Assembly: GCA_041488095.1 (NCBI GenBank)
Contig: JBGPOP010000028.1
Location: 1 to 60,679, forward strand
DNA: 60,679 nt
Direction of reading: 5' to 3'
DNA from: DASYPQ01 sp041488095
GTDB taxonomy: Bacteria > Planctomycetota > UBA1135 > GCA-002686595
How positions within the stretch are numbered: position 1 is the stretch's first letter; every line of letters starts with the position of its first letter. Positions 40,615 through 49,952 of this stretch are shown piece after piece. The notes beneath the pieces were generated by a model that did no database searches, was not told the DNA's origin, and saw only the letters and a program-made list of their open reading frames with translations. A program made the position numbers and the translations under genes.

Positions 40615-42843
40615 ATGGTGCAGCTCTTCCTTCCAGCTCTGCTCCTCCTGTCCGGAGAGGATGCGTTCAGCGCCCGCGTCGCGCCGTTCGTCGCCGAGCA
40701 CTGCGCCCACTGTCACGGCGGCGCGCACCCGAAAGGGGATCTCGTGCTGGAGCGATTCCACGACGAGGCGGGGGCGCTCGCCGATCGCGGCGTCTGGCTG
40801 GCCGTGCGCGAGAAGCTCTCCGCCGGCGAGATGCCGCCCGAGGAACGCCCGCGGCCGGCGCAGGCCGACGTCGAAGCCGTTCTGGCCTGGATCGACGGAG
40901 CCTTCGGCCGGGCCGAGCCTGCCCCGAAGAGCGGCCTCGTCGGTCTGCGGCGCCTGACGCGCTCCGAGTACGAGAACACCGTGCGCGACCTGCTCGGCGT
41001 CGAGTACCGCGCGACCGAGGAATTCCCCGCCGACGACGTCGGCCACGGGTTCGACCGCATCGCCGACGTGCTCTCCACGAGCGACATCCAGGTCGAGAAG
41101 GCCCTCCGGGCCGCCGAGCGGATCGCGGCGCAGGCGATCGTGATCGAGGACCCTGCGCACCCCGAGGTCCGCCGCAAGGCGGCCGCGAATCTCGTCGGGA
41201 CACCCTGGAGCCGCATGCGGGACGGGGCGCTGCTCATGTTCTCGAACTCCGACGGCGAGGCGGTCTTCTCGCTGCCGCGCGACGGCGACTACGTGCTGCG
41301 CGTGCGCGCCTTCGGCGAGCCGGCCGGGCCCGATCCCCCGCGGATGGCCTTCAAGGTCGAGGAGCGCGAGGTCGCGCGCTTCGACGTCCTGGCGACCGCA
41401 CTGTCGCCTCAGGTCTGCGAGGCGCGCGTGCGCATCCGCGCAGGCGAGCGCCGCATCGCGGCGTCCTTCATCAACGACTACTACAAGCCCGACGATCCCG
41501 ATCCCTCGAACCGCGACCGCAACCTCGGGCTCGAGTGGCTCGAGGTCGCCGGCCCCGTCGACCCTCCCGTGCTCTCGGCCTTCCAGCGCCGCGAGCTCGA
41601 CCCCAAGCTGCACAAGAGTCCGCGCGAGATCGTCGAGCGCCTGGCCGCGCGCGCCTGGAGGCGGCCGCCGTCGGGCGAAGACGTCGGGAGGCTCCTGGCC
41701 CTCTCCCCCGAGGGCGCGATCGTCGAGGTGCGCGTGCGCGCGGCGCTCATGGCGCTGCTCGTCTCGCCGCGCTTCCTGTTCCTGGTCGACTTCGATCCCG
41801 AGAAGGGAACCAGCGCGGAGGGGAGGATCGACGACTGGGGCCTGGCTTCGCGCCTCTCGTACTTCCTGTGGAGCAGCCTACCCGACCAGCGCCTGCTCGA
41901 TCTCGCCGGGAGCGGCAGGCTCCGCGAGAAGGAGACCCTCCTCCGCGAGGTGCAGCGGATGATCGACGACGCACGCGCAACCGCCTTCGCGGAGGGCTTC
42001 GCGGGACAGTGGCTGCAGCTCTCGCGCCTCGATCGCTCCGCGCCCGACCCGGCCCGGTTCCCCGACTTCGACGAGCCTCTGCGTGCCGCCATGCGCGCCG
42101 AGACCGAGATGCTCTTCGAGTCCGTGCTGCGCGAGGGGCGGCCGGCCGTCGAGCTCCTGACGGCCGACTACGCCCTCGTGAACGAGCGCCTGGCGCGGCA
42201 CTACGGCATCGCCGGCGTCCGCGGCGAGAAGATGCGCCGCGTCCACCTCGACGACGGCCCGCGCGGAGGACTCCTCGCGCAGGCGAGCATCCTCACCGTG
42301 ACGAGCAACCCCACGCGCACGTCGCCGGCCAAGCGCGGGAGGTGGATCCTCGAGAACCTCCTCGGCGACCCTCCGCCGCCTCCGCCGCCCGGCGTCGGGG
42401 TCCTCGACGACAGCCGCGAGGCCGTCCTCGCCGCGAGCCTGCGCGAGCGGCTGGCCCGACACCGGGTCGATCCGGCTTGCGGAGGCTGCCATGCGCGCAT
42501 CGACGCGCTCGGATTCGCGCTGGAGAACTTCGACGCGGTCGGCGGCTGGCGCGAGACCGACTCCGGCTTCCCGATCGACGCCGCCGGGACCCTGCCGGAC
42601 GGGCGCAGCTTCAGCGGGGCGGTCGAGCTGAAGAGGGAGCTCGCGAAGGGCGGTGCCTTCGTGCGCTGCCTCTCCGAGAAGCTCGCGACCTACGCGCTCT
42701 CCCGCGGACTCTCGCCGGCGGACGAGAAGGACCTCGACAAGCTCCTCTCCTCCTTCGGCGACCGCCCGCCGGCGCTCCGCGACCTCGTCGCGGGCATCGT
42801 CGCCATGGACGCGTTCCGCCGCCACGCAGGAGGTGGGTCTTGA
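40615..42843 (+). CDS. DUF1587/1592/1588/1585 cytochrome-domain protein
   Basis: Protein of 742 residues with the planctomycete/myxobacterial domain series: a PSCyt1-type haem motif (CAHCH, residue 30), DUF1587 (LRRLTRSEYENTVRDLLGVE), a carbohydrate-binding-like middle part (residues 180-310), DUF1595, DUF1592 (RLSYFLWSSLPDQRLLDLA), DUF1588 with a second haem motif (CGGCH, residue 622) and DUF1585 at the end (KRELAKGGAFVRCLSEKLAT). Such proteins are paired with DUF1552 proteins. The role is unproven; surface-associated oxidation of a polymer is a common speculation. The signal sequence is short (VQLFLPALLLLSG). The gene overlaps the next by a TTGA stop-start. Confidence 0.93.
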   Translation: MVQLFLPALLLLSGEDAFSARVAPFVAEHCAHCHGGAHPKGDLVLERFHDEAGALADRGVWLAVREKLSAGEMPPEERPRPAQADVEAVLAWIDGAFGRAEPAPKSGLVGLRRLTRSEYENTVRDLLGVEYRATEEFPADDVGHGFDRIADVLSTSDIQVEKALRAAERIAAQAIVIEDPAHPEVRRKAAANLVGTPWSRMRDGALLMFSNSDGEAVFSLPRDGDYVLRVRAFGEPAGPDPPRMAFKVEEREVARFDVLATALSPQVCEARVRIRAGERRIAASFINDYYKPDDPDPSNRDRNLGLEWLEVAGPVDPPVLSAFQRRELDPKLHKSPREIVERLAARAWRRPPSGEDVGRLLALSPEGAIVEVRVRAALMALLVSPRFLFLVDFDPEKGTSAEGRIDDWGLASRLSYFLWSSLPDQRLLDLAGSGRLREKETLLREVQRMIDDARATAFAEGFAGQWLQLSRLDRSAPDPARFPDFDEPLRAAMRAETEMLFESVLREGRPAVELLTADYALVNERLARHYGIAGVRGEKMRRVHLDDGPRGGLLAQASILTVTSNPTRTSPAKRGRWILENLLGDPPPPPPPGVGVLDDSREAVLAASLRERLARHRVDPACGGCHARIDALGFALENFDAVGGWRETDSGFPIDAAGTLPDGRSFSGAVELKRELAKGGAFVRCLSEKLATYALSRGLSPADEKDLDKLLSSFGDRPPALRDLVAGIVAMDAFRRHAGGGS
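42828..42835 (+). promoter_or_regulatory. Shine-Dalgarno that fixes a TTG start
   Basis: AGGAGGTG lies inside the last codons of the DUF1592 gene, with its AGGAGG core six bases before TTG 42840. This nearly perfect site decides in favour of the TTG start for the DUF1552 gene, as no ATG is available near the Tat signal. Confidence 0.85.
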
Positions 42844-44177
42844 GACGGCTCTCGCGGCGCACGGTGCTCTCGGGGATCGGCGCGGGGATCGCGCTGCCCT
42901 GGCTGGAGTCCATGGCCCCCGCGCGCCTCCTCTCACCCTCCGCGGTGGGCAGTCCGCGGCGCATGCTCTTCCTCTATGTCCCGAACGGCGCGCACATGGC
43001 ACTCTGGACCCCGGCCTCGGAGGGATCCGACTTCGCGCTGCCGCCGACGCTCGAGCCGCTCGCGCCGCTGCGCTCGGAGGTGCTCGTGCTCTCCGGCCTC
43101 GCGCACGACGGCGCGCAGGCCCACGGCGACGGCCCGGGCGACCACGCGCGCGCCTGCGCCTGCTTCCTGACCGGCGCGCACCCGGCCAAGACCGACGGCG
43201 CGGGCCTGCGCGCCGGGATCTCGGTCGACCAGGCCGCCGCGGCGGCGATCGGCAACAAGACGCGCTTCCGCTCCCTCGAGGTCGGCTGCGAGGGCGGCGC
43301 GCAGTCGGGGCCGTGCGACTCGGGGTACGCCTGCGCGTACTCGACGAACCTGTCCTGGCGCACGCCGCAGACGCCCGCGGCGAAGGAGGTCGACCCGCGC
43401 CTCGTGTTCGAGCGGCTCTTCGGCGATGGGGACGAGGCGGGCCTGGGCGAGAGCCGGGAGGAGCGCGCGCGCAGGCGGACGAGCCTGCTCGACTTCGCGC
43501 TGGAGGACGCGGCGCGCCTGCGGGGCAAGCTCGGCGCGGACGACCGGCGCAAGCTCGACGAGTACCTGCACGGGATCCGCGAGATCGAGCGGCGGATCGA
43601 GCGCGCGGAGGGGGAGACGGCCGCGTCCAAGCCGCCTCCCGCGCGTCCCGCCGGCATCCCCCCGGACTACGGCGAGCACGCGCGCCTGCTCCTCGACCTC
43701 GTCGCGATCGCCCTCCAGGCCGACCTGACGCGCATCGCGACCTTCTCCTTCGCGAACGAGGGCAGCAACCGGAGCTACGCGCAGATCGGCGCCCCGGAGG
43801 GTCACCACGACCTCTCGCACCACGGCGGCGACACAGAGAAGCTCGCCAAGCTCGGCGCGATCAACCGCTTCCACGTGGAGCATCTCGCCCAGCTGCTCGC
43901 GCGGCTGGCCGGCATGAAGGAGGGGGAGGGGAGCGTCCTCGACGCCTCGATGGTCGTCTACGGCAGCGGGATCAGCGACGGGAACCGCCACAACCACGAC
44001 GAGCTGCCGATCCTGCTCGCCGGCCGCGGCGGAGGGACGATCGCACCCGGACGCCACGTTCGCCATCCGGGAGGTACGCCGGCCTGCAACCTGTACCTGT
44101 CGCTGCTCGACCGGATGGACGTCGAGCTGCCCGCGTTCGGCGACAGCACGGGAAGGCTGACCGGGCTCGAGGGCTGA
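42840..44177 (+). CDS. Tat-exported DUF1552 protein
   Basis: Protein of 445 residues. The N-terminus carries a twin-arginine signal (RRLSRRTVLSGIGAGIALPW), then DUF1552 features: RRMLFLYVPNGAHMALW, VLSGLAHDGAQAHGDGPGDH, ACFLTGAHPAKT, ARLLLDLVAIALQADLTRIA, FANEGSNRSY and VYGSGISDGNRHNHDELPIL. Members resemble the alkaline-phosphatase-like DUF1501 group but have no known activity. The start is TTG 42840, overlapping the stop of the preceding gene (TTGA), so the pair is co-translated. Export by Tat implies folding, perhaps with a cofactor, in the cytoplasm. galE follows 14 bases after its stop. Confidence 0.92.
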   Translation: MRRLSRRTVLSGIGAGIALPWLESMAPARLLSPSAVGSPRRMLFLYVPNGAHMALWTPASEGSDFALPPTLEPLAPLRSEVLVLSGLAHDGAQAHGDGPGDHARACACFLTGAHPAKTDGAGLRAGISVDQAAAAAIGNKTRFRSLEVGCEGGAQSGPCDSGYACAYSTNLSWRTPQTPAAKEVDPRLVFERLFGDGDEAGLGESREERARRRTSLLDFALEDAARLRGKLGADDRRKLDEYLHGIREIERRIERAEGETAASKPPPARPAGIPPDYGEHARLLLDLVAIALQADLTRIATFSFANEGSNRSYAQIGAPEGHHDLSHHGGDTEKLAKLGAINRFHVEHLAQLLARLAGMKEGEGSVLDASMVVYGSGISDGNRHNHDELPILLAGRGGGTIAPGRHVRHPGGTPACNLYLSLLDRMDVELPAFGDSTGRLTGLEG

Positions 44178-44191
44178 AGTAAGCTTCGGCG

Positions 44192-45223
44192 ATGCCCTCC
44201 ACCTCCCTCGCGGGGCCGGTCCTCGTCGCCGGCGGCGCCGGCTACATCGGCAGCCACACCGTGCGGCTGCTCGAGTCGATGGGCGTCTCCGTCGTCGTCC
44301 TCGACAACCTCTCGACCGGGCACCGCGCGGCGGTGAGAACCACGCTCGAGGTCGCCGATCTCGGAGACCACGCCGCGCTGGCGCGGGTGTTCGAGGAGCA
44401 CCGCCCGGCTGCGGTGGTCCACTTCGCGGCCAAGTGCTACGTGGGCGAGTCCGTGCAGGATCCCGCCAAGTACTACCGTGAGAACGTGGTCTGCACCTGG
44501 AACCTGCTCGAGGCGATGCGCGCCTCGCGCTGCCGCGACATCGTGTTCTCGTCCTCGTGCGCGACCTACGGCGACCCGGTCGAGATGCCGATGACCGAGG
44601 CGCACACGCAGGTCCCGATCTCGCCCTACGGACGGACGAAGCTCCACATGGAGCACATGATGCAGGACTACGCGCGCGCCTACGGGCTGCGCTACGCGGC
44701 GCTGCGCTACTTCAATGCCGCGGGCGCAGCGCAGGACGGGACGCTCGGCGAGGTCCACGACCCGGAGACGCACCTGATCCCGCTCGTGCTCCAGGCCGCG
44801 ACCGGGAAGCGGCCGGAGGTCCAGGTCTTCGGCGACGACTACGACACGCCGGACGGCACCTGCATCCGCGACTACGTGCACGTCGAGGACCTGGCGCGGG
44901 CGCACGCCACGGCGCTCTCGCGATTGCAGGGCGGCGAGCACGAGATCGCGGTGAACCTCGGCACGGGCAGCGGCTTCTCCGTGCTCGAGGTGATCGAGAC
45001 GGCCCGGCGCATCACGGGCAAGCCGATCCGCCACCGCGTCGTCGCGCGCCGGGCGGGCGACCCGCCGCGGCTCATCAGCGGCGGCACGCGCGCGCGCGAT
45101 CTCCTGGGCTGGGCGCCGGAGCGGGCGGCGATCGAGGACATCGTGCGCGACGCATGGCGGTTCCTGGCTTCGCATCCACGCGGCTTCGAGGAGGAGCGGG
45201 GACTCGGTGCCCGGGCAGGCTGA
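44192..45223 (+). CDS. galE: UDP-glucose 4-epimerase
   Basis: Protein of 343 residues, normal length. It interconverts UDP-glucose and UDP-galactose (or the N-acetyl forms) with bound NAD. Features: GGAGYIGSHTVRLLESMG (Rossmann motif), VVHFAAKCYVGESVQDP, SSSCATYGDP (catalytic Ser/Thr), SPYGRTKLHMEHM (Tyr-x3-Lys), RYFNAAGA and TCIRDYVHVEDLARAH. The start at ATG 44192 is 14 bases after the DUF1552 stop, so read-through transcription is possible. It would supply sugar nucleotides for the surface glycans implied by the membrane glycosyltransferases elsewhere in the window. Confidence 0.96.
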   Translation: MPSTSLAGPVLVAGGAGYIGSHTVRLLESMGVSVVVLDNLSTGHRAAVRTTLEVADLGDHAALARVFEEHRPAAVVHFAAKCYVGESVQDPAKYYRENVVCTWNLLEAMRASRCRDIVFSSSCATYGDPVEMPMTEAHTQVPISPYGRTKLHMEHMMQDYARAYGLRYAALRYFNAAGAAQDGTLGEVHDPETHLIPLVLQAATGKRPEVQVFGDDYDTPDGTCIRDYVHVEDLARAHATALSRLQGGEHEIAVNLGTGSGFSVLEVIETARRITGKPIRHRVVARRAGDPPRLISGGTRARDLLGWAPERAAIEDIVRDAWRFLASHPRGFEEERGLGARAG

Positions 45224-45237
45224 GCTCCGGGACCGGA

Positions 45238-47130
45238 TCAGGGCCAGACGACGACGGCGCTCTCGCCCGACACGGCCGGGATCGGCACGCGTCCGAGCTC
45301 CACGCAGCCGCGGTAGATCGCGATCTCGCGGGCCTCGTCGCCGACGGCGAGCGGCCCCGAGCGCCCGTCCACGAGCGGCGCGATCCCCGCGGAGACGGGG
45401 ATCTTGTCCTGCAGCACCCAGATCGCGGTCGGAGCTCCTCCCGCAGCGAGCGCGCGCACGCGGTCCGGGTGCGGGGATGCCGACGCCCCGTCGAACCGCA
45501 GCGGGCGGCGCTGGCGCACACGGATCTCGAGATCCGTCCGCCGCGCGCCGGGCTCGAGGACGATGCGCGCCGGCAAGAGCGCGTCGCTGGCCGCGACGAG
45601 GAAGCACAGGCCCGCCGGCGCGCCGCCGATCTCGAAGCGGCCGTCGGGTCCCGATACCGCGCGCGAGCGCCCCTGCAACGCGAACTGGGCCGCAGAGCCG
45701 GGCTGTGCCGGGCGACCGAGACCGAGCCTGACGCCGGGCACCGGGGTTCCGGCGAGGGTCAGGACGCGTCCGCGGATCGGCTCGACCGCAAGTCCGTCGG
45801 GCGCGCGCAGGATGACACCGCGGCTGCCGGCCTGGATGGGCTCGGAGCGCAGGGCGATGTCGGCGTGGGAGAGCCGGTTGCGGCCGTAGGCGAGCAGGGT
45901 GTAGGGTCGGGCGGCGAGGCCCTCCAGGCGGAACGATCCGTCCGTGTCCGTCCGCACCTCGGTGCGTCCGCCCGCCTCCTGCTCGGCGACCTCGCGCAAC
46001 GTGCCGCCGGGATCGAGCTCCGTGGCGTCTTCGAGGGCGACACGCCAGCCCTTGCAGGGGTCTCCACCCGCGCCGAGGAGGCGGCCCTCGATCGCGAGCG
46101 CGGGGCCGGGGAGCACGAGTCGCTCGGTGGGCAGCGTGCGCGCGTGCGGGTCGAGCCGCGATCCGTAGGCGGCCACGACGGCCGGCTGGAATCCTCTCGC
46201 GGCGGCGACGAGCGGGGTGGTCTCTTCGAACCATCCGCAGACGAGGTGGAAAGCTCCGCGCGAATCCGTTTCGGTCGTCGCGCTGCCGAAGGAGACGTGA
46301 GCACCTCGCGCGGGCGAGCCGTCGGCGTGGACGACCGTTCCCTCGAGCAGCGGACCGGCCGGTTCCTCGGGCTCGAGGACGATGTGCAGATCGTCCGGGG
46401 CGGCGAGGTCGAGCGCTCTCTCGTCGGTGCGCCAGCCGGCGAGCGACGTGCACAGGCGCGCGCCCTCGACACCGGGAGCGCGGTCGAAGGCGAACTTGCC
46501 GTCGCTCGAGCTTGCGGCGGTCCATGCGCCTGACACTCCGAGGGCGGGGTCCAGGGGCAGCGCCGCGAGCCCAGCGGGATCGAGCCGGATCCAGAGGCGC
46601 GCACGCGCCAGAGGCCGCTCGGCGCGATCGACGACCACGCCGGCGAGGACGACCGCCGGAGCGGCGACGACGAGCGCCTCTTCGAGCGGCGCGTCCTCGC
46701 GGACCTCTCCCACGCGCAGGGTCGTCCAGCGCGGATCGACGACGACGAGGAGGCAGGGCAAGTCGGCGGCGAGGCTGAACCCCCCGTCGGGGCCGCTCTT
46801 GGCGGTCGAGGAGGCCTCTCCATCGTCGCTCCGCACCCCGATCTCCAGGTCAGGGAGCGCCGCGCCCGCCGGGTCGACGACGCGCCCGTGGACCTGTTCC
46901 AGGGTGGATGGATCCGGGGATGAGTCGTCGGCGGCGACTTCGATCACCGACCGCGCGACGGCGGGCGTCTCGACCGTTGGCTCGGGCAGACGGCGCTGCG
47001 CCTGCGCCACCTCAGGCTCGGGAAGCGGCGCCGGCCCCGTTCGCGTGGCGGTCCACAGGACCAGGCCGAGCGCCAGGGCCACGGCGAGAGCCAGGAGCAG
47101 GTTGCGTGCGGACAAGCAGTCGGGTTTCAA
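45238..47130 (-). CDS. Membrane-anchored protein with carboxypeptidase-regulatory-like repeats
   Basis: About 630 residues. An N-terminal anchor (NLLLALAVALALGLVLW) is followed by repeated beta-sandwich units of the carboxypeptidase-regulatory type, recognisable as HGRVVDPAGAALPDLEIGV, then LAGVVVDRAERPLARARLW, LEGTVVHADGSPARGAHVSF, IRGRVLTLAGTPVPGVRLGL and the recurring T-D-x-D/S-x-G-x-F-x-L/I strand (TDTDGSFRLEGLAARPYTLL). These units serve adhesion or binding outside the cell. The start is unclear: no ATG fits, and TTG 47130 lies directly after a strong hairpin; TTG 47115 is also possible. It follows the PPC-domain lipoprotein gene on the same strand and may be its partner. Confidence 0.75.
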   Translation of the reverse strand: MKPDCLSARNLLLALAVALALGLVLWTATRTGPAPLPEPEVAQAQRRLPEPTVETPAVARSVIEVAADDSSPDPSTLEQVHGRVVDPAGAALPDLEIGVRSDDGEASSTAKSGPDGGFSLAADLPCLLVVVDPRWTTLRVGEVREDAPLEEALVVAAPAVVLAGVVVDRAERPLARARLWIRLDPAGLAALPLDPALGVSGAWTAASSSDGKFAFDRAPGVEGARLCTSLAGWRTDERALDLAAPDDLHIVLEPEEPAGPLLEGTVVHADGSPARGAHVSFGSATTETDSRGAFHLVCGWFEETTPLVAAARGFQPAVVAAYGSRLDPHARTLPTERLVLPGPALAIEGRLLGAGGDPCKGWRVALEDATELDPGGTLREVAEQEAGGRTEVRTDTDGSFRLEGLAARPYTLLAYGRNRLSHADIALRSEPIQAGSRGVILRAPDGLAVEPIRGRVLTLAGTPVPGVRLGLGRPAQPGSAAQFALQGRSRAVSGPDGRFEIGGAPAGLCFLVAASDALLPARIVLEPGARRTDLEIRVRQRRPLRFDGASASPHPDRVRALAAGGAPTAIWVLQDKIPVSAGIAPLVDGRSGPLAVGDEAREIAIYRGCVELGRVPIPAVSGESAVVVWP

Positions 47131-47133
47131 GAG

Positions 47134-47165
47134 CTCGGGGCGGAGCCGCGCGGCCCCGCCCCGAG
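47134..47165 (-). terminator. Very strong hairpin between two surface-protein genes
   Basis: CTCGGGGCGGAGCC and GGCCCCGCCCCGAG form a 14-pair stem (one mismatch) around GCGC. On the minus strand it lies 24 bases after the PPC lipoprotein gene and touches the presumed TTG start of the next gene. Without a T-run it could end transcription weakly or hide the downstream ribosome-binding site. Confidence 0.55.
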
Positions 47166-47188
47166 GAAGATCGACCGAGGGAGGCGGA

Positions 47189-48925
47189 TCAGCGTTTTTC
47201 GAGCTCGTAGTAGAAGGTCGGCCCGTTGCCGCCCAGGGCATCGGTCACGCGGATGAAGTAGGTGCCGCTCACGTCCACGTATCCGGAGATCGCGCACGTC
47301 GGCAGGGGATCGGTGACGCTCTCGGTGTAAGCGACAAAGGGATCGCTCGAGCTCGATCCAACGACCGTGCCGGTGTCGTCGAGGACCTCGATCAACGGCG
47401 CGCAGTCCGAGCCGTGACCGGAGTACTCGAAGTCGCCGTCGCTGCCGGTCGGGCCGTTGGAGGCGTAGCAGACGACGGTGTAGAGACGGTTCTTGACGAG
47501 CGAGACTCGATACACGTCAGCGTCCGCGATGCCGACGCCGATATCGATGACCCCGGCCGTGCGCCGGCTCAGAATGTTGGGCGCCGCGATCGTGTCGTTG
47601 GGCTCGACCTCGGGGGTCGCGGCCTTGAAGCGCGTGAGCTCGAGGGTGTAGGTGGTCGCCCCGCCGACGGGATCGACCTTGATGAAGAAGGTCCCCGTGT
47701 CCTGGAGGATCGTGGTCAAGGTCTGGAAGTCGCCGTCCCCTCCGGTGCCGAGGGCCGTGACCTCGTCGATGCCGATCAACGAGACGTTCACGTCGTCGAC
47801 CTTGCCCTGGGCGTTGCTGCTGTCGAAGTACTGCAGCCGGACCATGTCGCCCTTCTTGCCCGTGAACTTGAAGTAGTCGACGTCGCCGACGTCGATGTCG
47901 CCGTTCACGCGGCCGCCGTACGCGATCGAGTTGGCGGTCGCAGTGGTGTCGTTCGACTCATTCTCGTCCGGGGCGCTCGCGCTCGTGCGCTTGTAGCTGA
48001 GGAAGTACTCGCTGTCGGCGGTGTCGAACTCGAAGACCCTGAGGAAGTAGGTGCCCGCAGTGTCGAACTTGTACTGGATCGACGAGTCATAGAAGTACGA
48101 GTCGTCGTCCGACGTGAGCTGCGTCACCCCATCCTGGTCGTAGAGGTAGATGTAGGTGTCGTAGTAGAACGCGGTCCCTCGGTTCACGCCGTTGCGGTAG
48201 GCCGTCATCTCGAAGCGGACGATGCTCGGCCCGCTGACCGTGAAGGAGTAGAAATCGTCCTCGCCCGCAACGTGGAAGCCGTGGATCGTGCCGGGCGTGA
48301 TGGCCTGGGCCGTTCCGAACGTGTCGTTCACGCCGGACGTGGCGGTGGGCTCGGCTTCCTCCTGCAGATTGGGCACGCTGAGGTAGTGCACCCGCAGGAC
48401 GTATCGGCCGCCCTGCACGGTCTGGTCGTCCTGGGTGACGGCCACGTAGTAGTCCCCCGTGGCGGGCACCTCGAACATCGGCATGTCGAGGTCGTGCGCG
48501 CCCCACGACCAGCCGTCGCTGAAGTTGCCGCTGTAGTCGTGCTCGAGGAGCTTGGCGTTGGCGTTGGCGTCGGTGTCGAGCAGCGTCACGCGGGGGACGG
48601 TGCCATCGGTGTCCCAGGCGGTCTGCTCGTTGCGCGTGCCGAACAGCTCGATCTCGATGACGCGGCCCCCCGACAAGTGCATCTTGAAGCAGTCGACGTC
48701 GCCGGGGGTGTCGTCGTTGCCCGACACCGGCGTGCCGACGCGCACGGTGTCCGCGGTCGCGGGAGTGTCGTTGACGCCGGTATCGCCGGGGGCTTCCGAC
48801 TCCAGGATCACCAACGGGATGCCGCCGCCACCGTGGCTCTTCTTGCAACCTGCGAAAACGGCGACGAGCAGGAACGGTACGGTCAGCTTCGTTCGACTGA
48901 AGTTGGAGCGTGCGGGCTTCATCAT
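47189..48925 (-). CDS. Lipoprotein with four PPC-type beta domains
   Basis: Protein of 578 residues. A lipobox (LLVAVFAGC) is followed by four pre-peptidase C-terminal (PPC) domains. Each starts with an Asn-Asp-Thr motif and ends with a strand of the type YxLxVxY: GVNDTPATADTVRVG, GVNDTFGTAQAITPG, NESNDTTATANSIAYGG and EVEPNDTIAAPNILS. Each has the typical D-x-D-x-[FY] segment (GDVDCFKM, GEDDFYSF, GDVDYFKF, ADADVYRV). PPC domains accompany secreted enzymes or act in adhesion, but no catalytic domain is present. Asp-rich loops suggest calcium binding. The start is ATG 48925 or 48922. Confidence 0.85.
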   Translation of the reverse strand: MMKPARSNFSRTKLTVPFLLVAVFAGCKKSHGGGGIPLVILESEAPGDTGVNDTPATADTVRVGTPVSGNDDTPGDVDCFKMHLSGGRVIEIELFGTRNEQTAWDTDGTVPRVTLLDTDANANAKLLEHDYSGNFSDGWSWGAHDLDMPMFEVPATGDYYVAVTQDDQTVQGGRYVLRVHYLSVPNLQEEAEPTATSGVNDTFGTAQAITPGTIHGFHVAGEDDFYSFTVSGPSIVRFEMTAYRNGVNRGTAFYYDTYIYLYDQDGVTQLTSDDDSYFYDSSIQYKFDTAGTYFLRVFEFDTADSEYFLSYKRTSASAPDENESNDTTATANSIAYGGRVNGDIDVGDVDYFKFTGKKGDMVRLQYFDSSNAQGKVDDVNVSLIGIDEVTALGTGGDGDFQTLTTILQDTGTFFIKVDPVGGATTYTLELTRFKAATPEVEPNDTIAAPNILSRRTAGVIDIGVGIADADVYRVSLVKNRLYTVVCYASNGPTGSDGDFEYSGHGSDCAPLIEVLDDTGTVVGSSSSDPFVAYTESVTDPLPTCAISGYVDVSGTYFIRVTDALGGNGPTFYYELEKR

Positions 48926-49094
48926 GGGGGGGATCCCAATGGGGGGTGCGGGGGAAATGGACGCCCTGCTGCCAGGGACGCGTCATCTCATCCGCTTTTC
49001 CGGCGTCATTGTCAAGCTCCGGCCGGGCAGATCCCGCTCGATCGAGGCGGGAGTCTTCTCCGCTTTCCCGCCCGCGGGTAGAACCTGCGATCCG

Positions 49095-49910
49095 ATGGCG
49101 GCCGAATGGACGGTCCTTGGAGCGGGGTCGATCCTGCCGCGGGCCGGCTTCGGGTGCGCCGGTCACGCGCTGCGGCCCGGGTCCGGCTCGCGCGTCACGC
49201 TCTTCGATTGCGGGCCGGGGACGCTGCGCGCCCTCGGGCAGGCCGGCATCGCGCTCGGCGAAGTCGAACGCGTCGCGGTCAGCCACTTCCACCCGGACCA
49301 CTGGCTGGACCTGCTCGCGCTCGCCTTCGCGCGGAGGAACCCGGCCTGCCAGCCGCCGGCAGCGCTCGAGATCGTCGGGCCGCGCGGCCTCGGCGAGCTG
49401 CTCGAACGCGCCGCGTCGATCCTGGGTGAGCGATCCTGGCTGCGCTTCGAGGGTGCGGCGATCGTCGAGGTCGACCCGGAGCGGTGCGACGCTCCGCTCG
49501 AACGCGGACCGGTGCGACTCGCCTGGGTCGCGACGCTCCACACCCCCGAGAGCATCGCCTGGCGAGCGGACCTCGCGGACGGTTCGTCGGTCGCCTACAG
49601 CGGGGACACCGGCGAGAACCGTGCGGTCGCCGACCTGGCTCACGACGCGGACCTCTTCGTGTGCGAGTGCTCGTTCCCCGATGAGATGATGGTCGAGCGC
49701 CACCTGACCCCCGCTTCGGCCGGCCGCCTGGCGAACGCGGCGCGCTGCCGGCGCCTGCTGCTGACGCACTTCTACCCCTCGCTGGACCCCGAAGCGGCCC
49801 GCGACGGCGCCGCCCGGCACTTCGGCGGACCGATCGAGGTGTCGCGCGACGGGAGCGTGCACGGGATCGGCCCCCGGGCGAAGTCCGGGACCGGCAGAAG
49901 CGGATCCTGA
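49095..49910 (+). CDS. Metallo-beta-lactamase-fold hydrolase, RNase Z-like
   Basis: Protein of 271 residues. Metal ligands: VAVSHFHPDHWLDLLAL (HxHxDH), an earlier FDCGPGTLRAL, VAYSGDTGEN (bridging Asp) and LLLTHFYP (His). CECSFPDE follows the RNase Z/AtsA pattern. RNase Z enzymes trim tRNA 3' ends, but the exosite arm is not evident, so an arylsulfatase-like (AtsA) or other phosphodiester hydrolase role is equally possible. ATG 49095 begins directly at the domain; the open frame upstream overlaps the divergent lipoprotein gene and is not protein-like. The M28 peptidase gene follows 42 bases later. Confidence 0.85.
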   Translation: MAAEWTVLGAGSILPRAGFGCAGHALRPGSGSRVTLFDCGPGTLRALGQAGIALGEVERVAVSHFHPDHWLDLLALAFARRNPACQPPAALEIVGPRGLGELLERAASILGERSWLRFEGAAIVEVDPERCDAPLERGPVRLAWVATLHTPESIAWRADLADGSSVAYSGDTGENRAVADLAHDADLFVCECSFPDEMMVERHLTPASAGRLANAARCRRLLLTHFYPSLDPEAARDGAARHFGGPIEVSRDGSVHGIGPRAKSGTGRSGS

Positions 49911-49952
49911 GCGGCCTGGAGCCGGGCCCCGCTTCCTTATATAGAAGAGCGC

